Part shown: piece after piece, positions 1-8,854 of the stretch
How the letters are laid out: each line of letters starts with the position of its first letter
Position numbering within the stretch: position 1 is the stretch's first letter
Assembly: GCA_022616075.1 (NCBI GenBank)
Contig: JAKEFK010000368.1
Coordinates: 1 to 45,864 of the forward strand
Reading direction: 5' to 3'
DNA length: 45,864 bases
DNA from: a bacterium
GTDB lineage: Bacteria; Acidobacteriota; HRBIN11; JAKEFK01
Notes under the pieces: model-generated
Seen by the model: the letters and a program-made list of their open reading frames with translations, nothing else
Databases searched by the model: none
What the model was told of the DNA's origin: nothing
Program-made: the position numbers and the translations under genes

Positions 1-585
1 AACGGAGATTTCTCCGGGACGTTTGTATCCGACAAAAAGGATGCCGGCCGCCTCCGCTGCCTCAGCATCGTAGATAGAATCTCCCACATAGCAGACTTCC
101 TGTTTGGATAGACTCAGAACTTCCAGCGTTTTTAACAATAAATCCGGCGCGGGCTTCGATTCCTTTACCTGATCCACACCGATAACGGCATCAGGATAGT
201 TCATTAACCCTGCATGCTTTAACAGATCATTCACAATCGCAGTTGGAGAATTGCTCGCAACAGCGATTTTCCTGTTCTGCGATTGAAGATGCCTCAAGAA
301 CATTTCGCTGCCTGGCTCCAGTTTTGCCCAGCGAGTGTAATCGCCGAAGCGCGTTTCATAAAACGCCATCAACTCTTCCAGACTCCATTCGGGGAAAAAG
401 GCGTCTCGATCCTCTTCCGGACCCTGCCCCCAGCGACTATCGAATTCCTCAAGTGACACAGGAGTTTTCCCCTGTTCCCGCATGGCATCTTGAAGCAAAC
501 GAAACCAACAATCGTAGGAACCTACGAGCACGCCATCAAGATCGAAGAGAATAGCTCTACAGGAACGCAAAAAGGAGTTGCGCAC
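1..585 (-). CDS. HAD-family hydrolase (phosphatase-like), 3' end cut by window edge
   Basis: The minus-strand reading frame stays open to the left edge of the window, so the C-terminus is missing. The translation has the HAD nucleophile motif (FDLDGVL near residues 14-20), a later KESKPAPD segment carrying the conserved lysine, and the acidic GDSIYDAEAA motif. These fit haloacid dehalogenase-type phosphatases such as phosphoglycolate phosphatase. I chose the GTG at 585, which follows the stop of the upstream VWA gene by one base, implying translational coupling. No clear ribosome binding site is visible, and a TTG five codons further in is possible. The physiological substrate cannot be told from sequence. 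It is the last visible member of the MoxR/VWA operon. Confidence 0.85.
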   Translation of the reverse strand, partial: MRNSFLRSCRAILFDLDGVLVGSYDCWFRLLQDAMREQGKTPVSLEEFDSRWGQGPEEDRDAFFPEWSLEELMAFYETRFGDYTRWAKLEPGSEMFLRHLQSQNRKIAVASNSPTAIVNDLLKHAGLMNYPDAVIGVDQVKESKPAPDLLLKTLEVLSLSKQEVCYVGDSIYDAEAAEAAGILFVGYKRPGEISV

Positions 586-586
586 G

Positions 587-1813
587 CTATTGTTTGTATT
601 TGGTTTGCGTTTTTCGGTTGAGATAATCGAAGAGGATGTATTCGCCGAGATTGTAGGGACTCGTAAAATATGCTTTCCCGCGGCACATCTGCGTTAGTTT
701 TTTCACGAACGCAACGAGATCACAATCGGAAGCAAGCATGAACGTGTTGATCAGGATGCCGCCTTTCCGACATTTGGATGCTTCTTCGAATGTATGGCTC
801 ACGATCATTGGATCGAGGCCAAAAGCATTCCGGTAAATTTGTCCGTTATCCAGAGTCATGGCGGACGGCTTGCCATCGGTAATCATGATGATCTGCTTCA
901 TATCCTTTCGCTCGCGCGAAAGAATGCGTTGCGCCAATCGCAAACCATCCCGCGTATTCGTGTAATAAGGACCCACCTTTACAGTGGCGAGCTTCTTCAA
1001 TGGAATTTCCTCAGCCCCATCATGAAAAAGCACAACATGAAAACTATCACCCGGATACTGGGTTCTGATCAGATGAGCCAGCGCAAGCGCCACCTGTTTT
1101 GCGGGAGTAAAGCGATCTTCCCCATAAAGAATCATGCTATGACTGCAATCAAGCATCAGGACGGTCGCGCAGGAACTCTGGTATTCGGCCTGCTGAACCA
1201 TAAGATCTTCTTTTTCTAACGGGAAGGGAATTTGCAGTCCGGCTCTTTGAATGCATTTCAAAAATGTTGCGCTGATATCCAGATTCATGGCGTCGCCAAA
1301 TTCGTAATTCCTGGGAGCCTCTGAAGTTTCAATGCCTGTGGACAAATGATGAGTGTCGTGCCTCCCTATGCTGCTGCGGCCAACGGCGCCGAGCAGATCT
1401 TTCAGCTTTTTGAACCCGAGAAAATCGATGCTTTTGTCTGTTAATTCTATGCGTGTGTTCATCGGGTTTTCAGAATGATCCGGTGGTGGAACGATCTCAC
1501 CAGCCTCATCAGACCAGCCGGTTGCTTCCTGACGGATGTATCCTTCCTCTTCCATTCGCTGGAGAATCTGGCGAATCAGTTGCCTCAACTGGTCATCATT
1601 CATGTTTTCTGTCGATTCCCACTGAGACATTTCATCCATCAGCATGTCGTACAGATCTTGCATGGTTAGATCTTCACCTGAGGAATAAAAGCGGCTGTAG
1701 AAATCCTGAAACCCTGATTGGAGTAAATGATCAGAGAGTTTTTCCAGTAAATCTTCGAGACTTAATTCCGACCAATCCTCAAAATACTTCGTGTAGTTTG
1801 TATATCGGCTCAT
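587..1813 (-). CDS. VWA-domain protein (CoxE-like partner of a MoxR-type ATPase)
   Basis: A 408-residue protein. The C-terminal half (about residues 215-400) is a von Willebrand factor A domain with an intact metal-ion-dependent adhesion site: D222-C-S224-H-S226, a threonine in YTNTRDG near 285-287, and T312-D313. The N-terminal 200 residues are acidic and helical with no family I can name. The upstream neighbour encodes a MoxR/magnesium-chelatase-like AAA+ ATPase. Such ATPase/VWA pairs are known to work together as metal-insertion or protein-remodelling chaperones, so that role is inferred here. The target is unknown. The 37-base gap to the ATPase gene contains a period-7 repeat. Confidence 0.85.
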   Translation of the reverse strand: MSRYTNYTKYFEDWSELSLEDLLEKLSDHLLQSGFQDFYSRFYSSGEDLTMQDLYDMLMDEMSQWESTENMNDDQLRQLIRQILQRMEEEGYIRQEATGWSDEAGEIVPPPDHSENPMNTRIELTDKSIDFLGFKKLKDLLGAVGRSSIGRHDTHHLSTGIETSEAPRNYEFGDAMNLDISATFLKCIQRAGLQIPFPLEKEDLMVQQAEYQSSCATVLMLDCSHSMILYGEDRFTPAKQVALALAHLIRTQYPGDSFHVVLFHDGAEEIPLKKLATVKVGPYYTNTRDGLRLAQRILSRERKDMKQIIMITDGKPSAMTLDNGQIYRNAFGLDPMIVSHTFEEASKCRKGGILINTFMLASDCDLVAFVKKLTQMCRGKAYFTSPYNLGEYILFDYLNRKTQTKYKQ

Positions 1814-1824
1814 CTCTCACTTGG

Positions 1825-1852
1825 CCCACTAGTGACTAGTCACTGGTCACTT
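1825..1852. repeat. period-7 (heptanucleotide) repeat between ATPase and VWA genes
   Basis: Four consecutive 7-base units of the form cccacta / gtgacta / gtcactg / gtcactt fill the gap between the VWA start and the ATPase stop. The same heptamer style recurs at 3321-3341, 3408-3449 and 20284-20346. Confidence 0.6.
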
Positions 1853-3326
1853 AATTATAATGTTTTTTAACTCGATCGTAATTTTGAAAGATCTGTTCCT
1901 GGCTCTTCTTGGCTGCCGTGTAGATTCCCTTTTCTTCACTGCGGCTGATTTTTTTCTGCGAGCACAGCCCTTCTAGAATGAATTCACAACCGGCTATCAG
2001 CATGCCCTTTTCGCCATGGCCATCCATGCCAAGAGCGGCGACTTTTTCCACCAGAGTAGGAACGCGTTTGAAATCGGCGAGGCATTCCTCATTGGATGCT
2101 GTCTGTTTTACACGCAAGGTTCCGCCGTTTTCGAACCACTGTATGACCTGGCTTAACTCTTCTCCCGGTCCGAAATACTTGATAAACGTTTGACCGATTG
2201 CGCAACGGATAATGTCGCGCCCCACCTGTTCAGCGCCGCGCAGTTCCCCTTCATATTCGAGTTCCAGTTTTCCGGTGATCGAAGGGAGCGATTGATACAC
2301 ATCTGTGACTCTCGCAACAGGTTTCTCGCTATTTACGAGCCCGCGACGCTCTGCATTGCTGACAACGTTTTCCAGGCAGGTAATCGGTAAGCGTTGTGAT
2401 ACGCCGGATCTTTTGTCGATCCGTTTGTCTTTGCGGGCCTGAAAAGCAACTTCCTCCACAATCTCTCTTACAAAGATGGGAAGCATCGGTCCTTCCTTGC
2501 CACGATGCGTCCAAGCTTCCTGTTCCGTGATCTTGATTCCTTCTTCAATCGTTGCAGGATAATGAGTGTGGATTTCCGAACCGATACGATCTTTTAAGGG
2601 AGTGATAATTTTCCCGCGCGCCGTATAATCCTCAGGGTTTGCTGAAAACACCATCATGATATCGAGCTTTAAACGAACTGGATAACCTTTGACCTGAATG
2701 TCCCCTTCCTGCAGAATGTTAAACAAACCGACCTGAACCTTGCCGGCAAGATCCGGAAGTTCATTAATCGCAAAAATGCATCGATTTGCTCGCGGGACCA
2801 GACCATAATGAATCGTCAACTCATCGGAAAGTTGCAAACCCCCGCGCGCTGCCTTGATGGGATCAACATCACCGATCATATCGGCGATGGTTACATCCGG
2901 CGTGGAGAGCTTTTCAACGAAACGGTTCGAACGATGAAGGAACCGGATCTGCGTCTGGTCCCCCAGCTTTTGAATCAGATCGGAACAAATACGGCATATC
3001 GGACGGTACGGTTGATCGTTGATTTCGCAGCCGGCAACCACCGGCATGTATTCATCCAGCAGATTGACCATCTGACGCATGATGCGACTTTTTGCCTGGC
3101 CACGCAAACCAAGAAAAATGATATTGTGACGGGAAAGAATGGCGTTGATAATTTCCGGGATCACTGTGTCGTCATATCCGACAATTCCCGGAAATAGGAT
3201 TTCTTTCTTCTGAAGTTTCTTGATCAGGTTTTCGCGCATCTCCTCTCTAACCGAACGATTTTTGATGCGCAATTCACTCCATTCGCTTTTCTTTAACTCC
3301 CCTAAAGTTTCAGGATGATGACTCAT
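1851..3326 (-). CDS. MoxR / magnesium-chelatase-like AAA+ ATPase
   Basis: A 491-residue AAA+ protein. The P-loop at residues 73-80 reads GLRGQAKS; it departs from the usual GxxGxGKS by having alanine before the lysine, but keeps the lysine and serine. A Walker B-like segment IFAINEL (184-190) ends in N-E instead of D-E. FSANPED (227-233) is the usual sensor region of MoxR/ChlI-type ATPases. The next gene in the operon is a VWA protein, the classic partner. The start is the ATG at 3326, whose upstream region is a heptamer repeat with no good Shine-Dalgarno site, so the start is somewhat uncertain. Probable role: ATP-driven remodelling or metallation of an unknown client. Confidence 0.85.
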   Translation of the reverse strand: MSHHPETLGELKKSEWSELRIKNRSVREEMRENLIKKLQKKEILFPGIVGYDDTVIPEIINAILSRHNIIFLGLRGQAKSRIMRQMVNLLDEYMPVVAGCEINDQPYRPICRICSDLIQKLGDQTQIRFLHRSNRFVEKLSTPDVTIADMIGDVDPIKAARGGLQLSDELTIHYGLVPRANRCIFAINELPDLAGKVQVGLFNILQEGDIQVKGYPVRLKLDIMMVFSANPEDYTARGKIITPLKDRIGSEIHTHYPATIEEGIKITEQEAWTHRGKEGPMLPIFVREIVEEVAFQARKDKRIDKRSGVSQRLPITCLENVVSNAERRGLVNSEKPVARVTDVYQSLPSITGKLELEYEGELRGAEQVGRDIIRCAIGQTFIKYFGPGEELSQVIQWFENGGTLRVKQTASNEECLADFKRVPTLVEKVAALGMDGHGEKGMLIAGCEFILEGLCSQKKISRSEEKGIYTAAKKSQEQIFQNYDRVKKHYN

Positions 3327-3341
3327 GGCTCACTGCTCATT
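3321..3341. repeat. period-7 repeat overlapping the start of the MoxR-like gene
   Basis: Three 7-base units, actcatg / gctcact / gctcatt. The initiation codon of the minus-strand ATPase gene (3324-3326) lies inside the first unit. Confidence 0.5.
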
Positions 3342-3407
3342 GGTTTCACACTCCTCGAACAAGGTATAATTCTAAGCTTCGGTTGAAATGATGACAAGGC
3401 GCGCGGT

Positions 3408-3449
3408 TAGTACCGAGTACCGAGTGCTGAGTGATGAGTGCTGAGTGCT
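3408..3449. repeat. period-7 repeat upstream of panE
   Basis: Six consecutive heptamers (tagtacc, gagtacc, gagtgct, gagtgat, gagtgct, gagtgct) end nine bases before the panE ATG. They occupy the place where a ribosome binding site would be expected. Confidence 0.75.
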
Positions 3450-3458
3450 GGGTAAAAA

Positions 3459-4388
3459 ATGAAGATTGCGGTTTACGGTAGCGGAGGAGTTGGCGGTTAC
3501 TTTGGTGGGCAGCTTGCGCTGGCCGGTGAACAGGTCTATTTCATAGCACGCGGCGCGCATTTGCAGGCGATCCGTGAAAACGGATTGGAAGTTGCGAGTA
3601 ACAAAGGTGACTTCAGGATTCTACATGCGCTTGCTGCAGAGAGGCCTTCGGAAATTGGTCCTGTCGATATTGTTCTTGTTGCTGTTAAGGCGTGGCAAGT
3701 CCCTGAAATTGCGCCAACGCTGGAACCATTGCTTGGCCCCGATACGTTCGTCGTGCCGCTGGAAAATGGAGTTGAATCAGCGGATCAGTTGGTCTCGGTG
3801 ATCGGCAAGGACCGCGTCGTTGGAGGACTCTGCAAAATCATCAGCTACATTGAGGGACCGGGAAAAATCAAACATGCCGGCGCAGAGCCTTTTATCGCGT
3901 TTGGAGAACTGGATAACAGAAAGAGTGAACGAACGCAGAAACTGTTAGCATCCTTTAAGAGAGTTGGAGTGGCTTCGAAAATTCCCGAAGACATACACGC
4001 AGCTATCTGGGAAAAATTCTTATTCATCGCTTCCATCAGCGGTATCGGGGCCGTCACGCGCTCGTCAATCGGCATTTTGCGAACTTTACCGGAAACGCGC
4101 GCGATGCTAGAAGAGGCGATGCAGGAAATTTACAGTGTGGCGATAGCGAAAAGGATACCATTGAAAGATAATGTGATTGCAAAAACGATGAGTTTCGTAG
4201 ATCAACTTCCCGCATCAGGAACAGCTTCGATGCAAAGAGATTTGGCAGAAGGAAAACCATCGGAGCTGGATGCTCAAAATGGCGCTGTGGTCCGCTTTGG
4301 AAAGGAAAAGAATGTGCCAACGCCCGTGCACGCTTTCATTTATCACTGCTTATTGCCTTCCGAGTTGAAAGCACGCGGAAAGATTTAA
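3459..4388 (+). CDS. panE: 2-dehydropantoate 2-reductase (ketopantoate reductase, ApbA/PanE family)
   Basis: A 309-residue NADPH-dependent reductase expected to convert ketopantoate to pantoate in pantothenate/CoA synthesis. The N-terminal Rossmann fold begins at residue 1 with the nucleotide-binding glycines G7-S-G-G-V-G-G13. VAVKAW carries the lysine seen at this point in the family, and IWEKFLFIASISG in the C-terminal helical domain carries the second conserved lysine. Length and layout match PanE. It lies alone on the plus strand between minus-strand genes. Because many paralogous ApbA-like enzymes act on other 2-oxo acids, the family assignment is firmer than the exact substrate. No Shine-Dalgarno sequence is visible before the ATG, only a heptamer repeat and an A-run. 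Confidence 0.85.
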   Translation: MKIAVYGSGGVGGYFGGQLALAGEQVYFIARGAHLQAIRENGLEVASNKGDFRILHALAAERPSEIGPVDIVLVAVKAWQVPEIAPTLEPLLGPDTFVVPLENGVESADQLVSVIGKDRVVGGLCKIISYIEGPGKIKHAGAEPFIAFGELDNRKSERTQKLLASFKRVGVASKIPEDIHAAIWEKFLFIASISGIGAVTRSSIGILRTLPETRAMLEEAMQEIYSVAIAKRIPLKDNVIAKTMSFVDQLPASGTASMQRDLAEGKPSELDAQNGAVVRFGKEKNVPTPVHAFIYHCLLPSELKARGKI

Positions 4389-4389
4389 A

Positions 4390-4414
4390 CAAACCGCCAA
4401 GTCGCCAAGAAAAA
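4390..4414. repeat. CGCCAAG-type repeat (single arm)
   Basis: Two period-8/9 copies of CGCCAAG (aaaccgccaagtcgccaag) lie between the convergent panE and thioredoxin genes. Longer forms occur at 10075, 32103 and 41803. Confidence 0.6.
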
Positions 4415-4416
4415 TC

Positions 4417-4746
4417 CTAACCGATATGCTGCGATAGTACCTGGACGATTTCATTCTTTGGACGGTTGCCGATGAGCACCGTCTTGATCTCACCGTTGTT
4501 AAAGAGAATGAGTGTTGGAATGGATCGCACCCCGTATTTGGCGGCAGTCCGCTCGTTTTCATCCACATTCAACTTTCCTACTTTCATTCGCCCTGAGTAG
4601 GCGTCTGCAATGCTGGCAACTGTTGGAGCGAGCGCATGGCAGGGACCACACCACTCTGCCCAAAAATCGACCAGCACAGGTACGTTTGCCTTTAACACTT
4701 CCTGGTCCCAGTTCGCATCGGTTACATGAATAATATTTTCAGCCAT
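4417..4746 (-). CDS. trxA: Thioredoxin
   Basis: A 109-residue classical thioredoxin, a cytoplasmic dithiol-disulfide oxidoreductase. The redox motif W32-C-G-P-C36 and the preceding VLVDFWAE strand are intact; the cis-proline region appears as SIPTLILF. The start is the ATG at 4746, chosen because a strong GGAGG site sits just upstream. A longer frame beginning further out lacks such a site and would run through an intergenic repeat. The gene is convergent with panE and lies downstream of glgA on the same strand, about 80 bases away, so it may share a transcript with glgA. Nothing in the sequence specialises it away from a housekeeping role. Confidence 0.93.
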   Translation of the reverse strand: MAENIIHVTDANWDQEVLKANVPVLVDFWAEWCGPCHALAPTVASIADAYSGRMKVGKLNVDENERTAAKYGVRSIPTLILFNNGEIKTVLIGNRPKNEIVQVLSQHIG

Positions 4747-4823
4747 AAAATTTCCTCCTGGCTCGATGAAACCACAGATGAACACAGATCATAAACGTAG
4801 CGTATTAATTTACGCTTGCGGCG

Positions 4824-6266
4824 TTAAGATTTCAACTGAAGGGCTTGATCGTAAAGCGACATGTACCTTAAAGCAGAATTCTTCCAGCTGAAATTTGCCC
4901 TCATTCCGTTTTGCATCATTCTCTTCCACATTCGTTTGTCTTCGAAAGCTTTCCTGGCGCGGGCAAAGGCCTCTACGAGAGCTTCGGATTTGTAAGGTCC
5001 GAATTTGAAACCGTTCCCGGCTTGATTCTCCTGGTCCCATTCCTGGACCGTGTCCTCCAGGCCCCCCGTCGCGCGGACCAACGGTACAGTTCCGTATTTC
5101 AGGCTGTACATTTGATTTAATCCGCACGGCTCATAGCGGCTTGGCATCAAGAACATATCGGCCCCGGCTTCCAGCCGGTGGGCATAAGCTTCGTCGAACC
5201 GCAATGCAATGCTCACCTGATTCGGGCGCCTGCTCCGCAATTTCTCAAAAAATCGTTCATATCGCGCGCCACCGGTCCCCAGCACAATCAGAAACGCTTT
5301 GCTGTCCAAAATCCGATCTGCCGCAGCTTCCACGAGATCAATACCCTTCTGAAGCGCAAGTCTCGAAATCATTGCCACAACCGGCCAATCACTATTCGCC
5401 TCCAAACCAGCTTCCGCGAGTATGTTCCGCTTGCATTCAGCTTTTCCTGATAAGTCAATGCAACTAAAGTTTCTTGCGATGTAAGCATCCGTTTCCGGAT
5501 TCCAAATCTTTTCATCGATCCCGTTCAGCACGCCAAACAATCTGTCTTTTCTCATCCTCAACACACCCTGCATCTTGCAGCCATATTCATCCGTTTGAAT
5601 CTCCTTACTGTGCCGGGGACTCACGGTTGTCAGAAGGTCTGAATACAGAAGACCCGCCTTCAAGAAACTTACGGTAGTGTAAAATTCCAGACTTTCCGGC
5701 GTGAAATATTCAGGGCCGAGTTCCAGCAGCGAAAAACGACTCCCTGAAAAATTCCCCTGATACGCAATGTTATGAATTGTGAAAAGAACAGGCGTCTTAC
5801 TGATCGGATCGTGATAATAGTGAGTTCGCAAAAAGAGCGGAAAAAGCCCGGTGGGCCAGTCATTGCAATGAAAGATATCAGGCGGTTCCCCTTTCCTTCT
5901 AAAGTATTCGAGGCAAGCGCGAGTAAAAAAAAGGAAGCGTTCATCGTTGTCCGAATATCCACCGGAGGAGTCTCCATAAATCCCGCCCCGTTGAAAGTAT
6001 TGCGGAGAGTCGATCAAGATCAGCTTCATTCCTTCATAGAGCGCCTCCACGATGGAATAGGTCACTTGCCTGCCCGCAAATGTCAGGCGCAACGGACTGA
6101 TGAGTCCTGTAGGAAGAATCGGGAAATTTCCGTACAGAGGCATCATGAGCGTGACCTGATTCCCGAGCTTGACCAGTTCTTTTCCCAAGGCGCTGACCAC
6201 ATCACCCAGTCCCCCGGTCTTCGCAACAGGCACGGCTTCGGACGCAACGAGCGCGATTTTCAACAT
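4824..6266 (-). CDS. glgA: Glycogen synthase (ADP-glucose type, GT5)
   Basis: A 480-residue glycosyltransferase of family GT5 that extends alpha-1,4-glucan from ADP-glucose. The N-terminal K16-T-G-G-L motif that binds the nucleotide sugar is present. So is the C-terminal E-containing PSRYEPCGLNQ followed by ATGGLEDTV, both signatures of GlgA. The length is normal and the frame is uninterrupted. The gene is divergent from the inositol-phosphate synthase gene, with a 215-base shared upstream region. No other glycogen gene (glgB, glgC, glgP) is visible, so the pathway genes are dispersed in this genome or outside the window. Confidence 0.95.
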   Translation of the reverse strand: MLKIALVASEAVPVAKTGGLGDVVSALGKELVKLGNQVTLMMPLYGNFPILPTGLISPLRLTFAGRQVTYSIVEALYEGMKLILIDSPQYFQRGGIYGDSSGGYSDNDERFLFFTRACLEYFRRKGEPPDIFHCNDWPTGLFPLFLRTHYYHDPISKTPVLFTIHNIAYQGNFSGSRFSLLELGPEYFTPESLEFYTTVSFLKAGLLYSDLLTTVSPRHSKEIQTDEYGCKMQGVLRMRKDRLFGVLNGIDEKIWNPETDAYIARNFSCIDLSGKAECKRNILAEAGLEANSDWPVVAMISRLALQKGIDLVEAAADRILDSKAFLIVLGTGGARYERFFEKLRSRRPNQVSIALRFDEAYAHRLEAGADMFLMPSRYEPCGLNQMYSLKYGTVPLVRATGGLEDTVQEWDQENQAGNGFKFGPYKSEALVEAFARARKAFEDKRMWKRMMQNGMRANFSWKNSALRYMSLYDQALQLKS

Positions 6267-6407
6267 AAGCGTTTTCGATTATACATGGGTAGAACGCCAC
6301 AGAAGATTGGCGGAGAACGCCATCTCATTGTTGCACTTTCAAAGCTAGGTTCTGGATCCACATGTGCAAGTTACTGGATTGAAATAGTTTAGCTTTTACC
6401 CACAATC

Positions 6408-6423
6408 TGGCACGGTTTTTGGT
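6408..6423 (+). promoter_or_regulatory. possible sigma-54 (-24/-12) promoter for the inositol-phosphate synthase gene
   Basis: TGGCACG is followed by four bases and TTGGT, close to the RpoN consensus, but the -12 element has GG where GC is expected. It is about 60 bases upstream of the ATG at 6482. This is a weak call, made from one imperfect motif. Confidence 0.25.
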
Positions 6424-6481
6424 GTATAGAAAGCGCGCGATGTGTGTATTTCGCGGAAGTTCATCTAACAGGAGGCTGAAA

Positions 6482-7603
6482 ATGAGTAAGATTCGCGTAG
6501 CAATTGCAGGAGTTGGAAACTGTGCCAGTTCTCTGGTGCAGGGAGTGGAATACTATAAGTTAACCGCGCCGAACAGTCTTGGATTGATGCATTATGACAT
6601 GTGCGGTTACAAACCATACGACATCGAAATTGTTGCTGCGTTCGATATTGACGCGCGCAAAGTTGGCCGGCCTCTTTCACAAGCAATTTTCGCGAAACCG
6701 AATTGCACACAGGTTTTTTGTGCTGACGTTTCCGATAATGGCGTGACCGTCCAGATGGGAAAAATCTTAGATGGTGTGGCGGATCACATGCGTGACTATC
6801 CGGAAGAGCGGACTTTTGTTCCCGCAAATTTGCCTCCGAGTGATGTGGAAGCCGTGTTACGCGAAACCGGAGCAGACGTTCTGCTTTGCTATCTTCCTGT
6901 CGGTTCGGAGCATGCAGCACGATATTACGCGAAAGCCTGTTTGAACACGGGCGTGAGTTTTATCAATTGCATTCCTGTCTTTATCGTTTCCAACAAAGAA
7001 TGGGCCGAGGCTTTCAACAAAGCCGGCATCCCGGTTATCGGAGACGATGTGAAATCACAACTCGGCGCAACAATTCTTCATCGCACTTTGATGAAGATTT
7101 TCCAGGAACGTGGAATTCGAATCGAACGAACTTACCAGTTGAACACCGGTGGAAATACCGACTTCTTGAATATGTTGAACCGGCACCGTTTGAAATCAAA
7201 AAAGATTTCAAAAACGGAAGCAGTTCAATCCACAATGGAAAACCGCTTGAAGGATGAAAATATTCATATCGGTCCTTCTGACTATGTGCCCTGGCAGAAT
7301 GACAACAAGGTTTGTTTCATCCGGATAGAAGGACGGGGCTTCGGGGAAGTGCCGATGCACATGGAACTCAGACTCTCGGTTGAAGATTCTCCCAACAGTG
7401 GTGGGACGGCAATCGACGCAATTCGCTTGATCAAGATTGCCCGGGACCGGAAGCTTTCGGGACCGATGTATCCATCATCCGCTTATTTGATGAAACATCC
7501 TCCCATTCAGATGGATGACCGGGAAGCGCGGAAACTGATTGACGAATTCATAGGTGTCAAGGTCGAGGAAGTTGCGGATGCCCTGATGGCCGAAGCGATT
7601 TAA
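6482..7603 (+). CDS. ino1: Inositol-3-phosphate synthase
   Basis: A 373-residue NAD-dependent enzyme expected to convert glucose-6-phosphate to 1L-myo-inositol-1-phosphate, the first step toward inositol lipids and related solutes. The N-terminal GVGNCASSL nucleotide-binding loop, the LNTGGNTDFLNM segment and the DYVPWQNDNKVCFIRIEG segment are typical of the shorter actinobacterial/archaeal-type family. I start at the ATG at 6482, preceded by a strong AGGAGG. A longer frame from 6419 has no such site. A GC-rich palindrome (7609-7627) follows the stop and may end transcription of this gene and of the convergent dehydrogenase gene. Confidence 0.92.
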   Translation: MSKIRVAIAGVGNCASSLVQGVEYYKLTAPNSLGLMHYDMCGYKPYDIEIVAAFDIDARKVGRPLSQAIFAKPNCTQVFCADVSDNGVTVQMGKILDGVADHMRDYPEERTFVPANLPPSDVEAVLRETGADVLLCYLPVGSEHAARYYAKACLNTGVSFINCIPVFIVSNKEWAEAFNKAGIPVIGDDVKSQLGATILHRTLMKIFQERGIRIERTYQLNTGGNTDFLNMLNRHRLKSKKISKTEAVQSTMENRLKDENIHIGPSDYVPWQNDNKVCFIRIEGRGFGEVPMHMELRLSVEDSPNSGGTAIDAIRLIKIARDRKLSGPMYPSSAYLMKHPPIQMDDREARKLIDEFIGVKVEEVADALMAEAI

Positions 7604-7606
7604 AGT

Positions 7607-7636
7607 TTCGCGGGCGGGACGCCCGCGCTACTTTGA
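7607..7636. repeat. GC-rich palindromic repeat (GCGGGCG-gga-CGCCCGC) with CTACTTTG tail
   Basis: A perfect 7-base stem with a 3-base loop is followed by gctactttg. It is one of a dispersed family (11470, 18251, 31005, 32967, 36707, 36735, 40175). The minus-strand stop codon (TAG, 7628-7630) of the adjacent dehydrogenase gene lies inside the tail. Confidence 0.7.
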
Positions 7637-8740
7637 TTCGAAAGCTTCTTTGTTTACGACGTAAGGCATCTTTTTCGGACTGTCGTACTTGCCTTGCAGC
7701 ATATCCAATACGGCTTGCACTGTGCGCCCCGCCATACCCACATTTGGATCCGTGCTAAGACGGGTTTGACGCGCACCGCTCGCAAAGTGATGGAACTTGC
7801 GGAGTTTCATATGCAATCGCGGATCGCGTAAGGGACTATCCATAGGAAGTGGCTCCACTTCAAAAACATCAAGAGCAGCTCCCGCGATCCAATCTTCGAT
7901 CAGCGCTCTGTAAAGTGCTTTCTCATCAATGATCGGCCCGCGTGACGTATTGATGAGATAGCCGGTTTTTTTCATCCTCTGAAACTGTGGTTCGCTCATC
8001 AAATGGTATGTCGGCGTCTTGCTTTCATGAGGCATCAACAGCGGAACATGTAACGTGACGTAATCTGCCTTTTCGAGAGCTTCGTCGAACGTCACATACC
8101 GAATCGATTGAGGGCGAGTGACGAGTTTTTCCGCGGCACGCAAATCCATCAAGCGCTGAATCGATTCCACAAACTTGTGGTCTTGATAATCCGAATCGTA
8201 ACAGAGAACATCCATGTCAAAACCGGCCGCTTTTTTGATGAATGACTTGCCGATTCTTCCTGTGCCGATCACCGCAACCGTTCGCGCGGTTACCTCATCA
8301 CCCAGGAAGGGTTCGTATGGATGCCAGGAAGGCCACTTCCCTTCCTCAACGAGCCGCTCCGAAGAATAAAGTTTTCTTGCAGCGCATCCCATAATGAAGA
8401 AGGCAAACTCCGCAGTGGCATCCGTCAAAACATCGGCTGTGTTGCTAAAAGGAATTCGGTATTTGTTAGCAGCGTTCCGGTCGATATTGTTAAACCCGAC
8501 CGCATCCTGCGCAATCATTTTCAGCGTATCCTTGCCTGCCGCAAAAACTTCTTCATCGATCGGATCCCGCAAAGTCGTGATCAACACATCTACGCCGGAA
8601 CGAACTTTTTCCAGGATCACACTTTTCGGTGGAGCTTCGACGCTGGCATAAACTTCCACTACGTAGCCTTCATTGCGCAGACGGTCGAGAGCATCCTTTC
8701 CGATGTCTGCTGTGGCAAAAATTCTGAATTTCGAAGTCAT
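7628..8740 (-). CDS. D-isomer-specific 2-hydroxyacid dehydrogenase
   Basis: A 370-residue NAD-dependent dehydrogenase of the phosphoglycerate/D-lactate dehydrogenase superfamily. Visible features are the NAD-binding GTGRIG (159-164), the INTSRGPIIDEKAL segment with the catalytic-region arginine, the AALDVFEVEP segment with the glutamate, and a histidine in HHFASGA near the C-terminus. The substrate cannot be fixed; phosphoglycerate, glyoxylate/hydroxypyruvate or lactate are all possible. The ATG at 8740 is the natural start. The frame remains open for 30 more codons upstream, but that stretch translates a palindromic repeat and resembles nothing. The stop codon sits inside another repeat. It follows the aminotransferase gene on the same strand, a pairing also seen in amino-acid metabolism. 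Confidence 0.87.
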   Translation of the reverse strand: MTSKFRIFATADIGKDALDRLRNEGYVVEVYASVEAPPKSVILEKVRSGVDVLITTLRDPIDEEVFAAGKDTLKMIAQDAVGFNNIDRNAANKYRIPFSNTADVLTDATAEFAFFIMGCAARKLYSSERLVEEGKWPSWHPYEPFLGDEVTARTVAVIGTGRIGKSFIKKAAGFDMDVLCYDSDYQDHKFVESIQRLMDLRAAEKLVTRPQSIRYVTFDEALEKADYVTLHVPLLMPHESKTPTYHLMSEPQFQRMKKTGYLINTSRGPIIDEKALYRALIEDWIAGAALDVFEVEPLPMDSPLRDPRLHMKLRKFHHFASGARQTRLSTDPNVGMAGRTVQAVLDMLQGKYDSPKKMPYVVNKEAFESK

Positions 8741-8753
8741 TTTAGTCGTTGTT

Positions 8754-8845
8754 GTAGGGGCAGCGCATTCGCGTTTTTTGCGAATGCTCTGCCCGGCACG
8801 ATACGGGCGCAGCATTTGTAAAAAACACAAATGCGGTGCCCCTAC
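8754..8845. repeat. MITE/REP-like element folding into three hairpins
   Basis: The ends form a 16-base inverted repeat with one mismatch (GTAGGGGCAGCGCATT on the left). Inside are three further hairpins: GCATTCGC/GCGAATGC, GCCCG/CGGGC and GCATTTGT/ACAAATGC. The result is a cloverleaf-like fold. It lies between the aminotransferase and dehydrogenase genes and encodes nothing. Confidence 0.75.
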
Positions 8846-8854
8846 GCACCATCA

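Noticed and set aside
3408-3449. CRISPR-like array
   Set aside because: The units are only 7 bases long without spacers; no cas genes are visible.
5772-6392. Plus-strand open frame of 206 codons
   Set aside because: Antisense to glgA, with no recognisable motif or ribosome binding site.
8741-8830. N-terminal extension of the 2-hydroxyacid dehydrogenase
   Set aside because: The extra codons translate the palindromic repeat; the conserved protein begins at the ATG at 8740.
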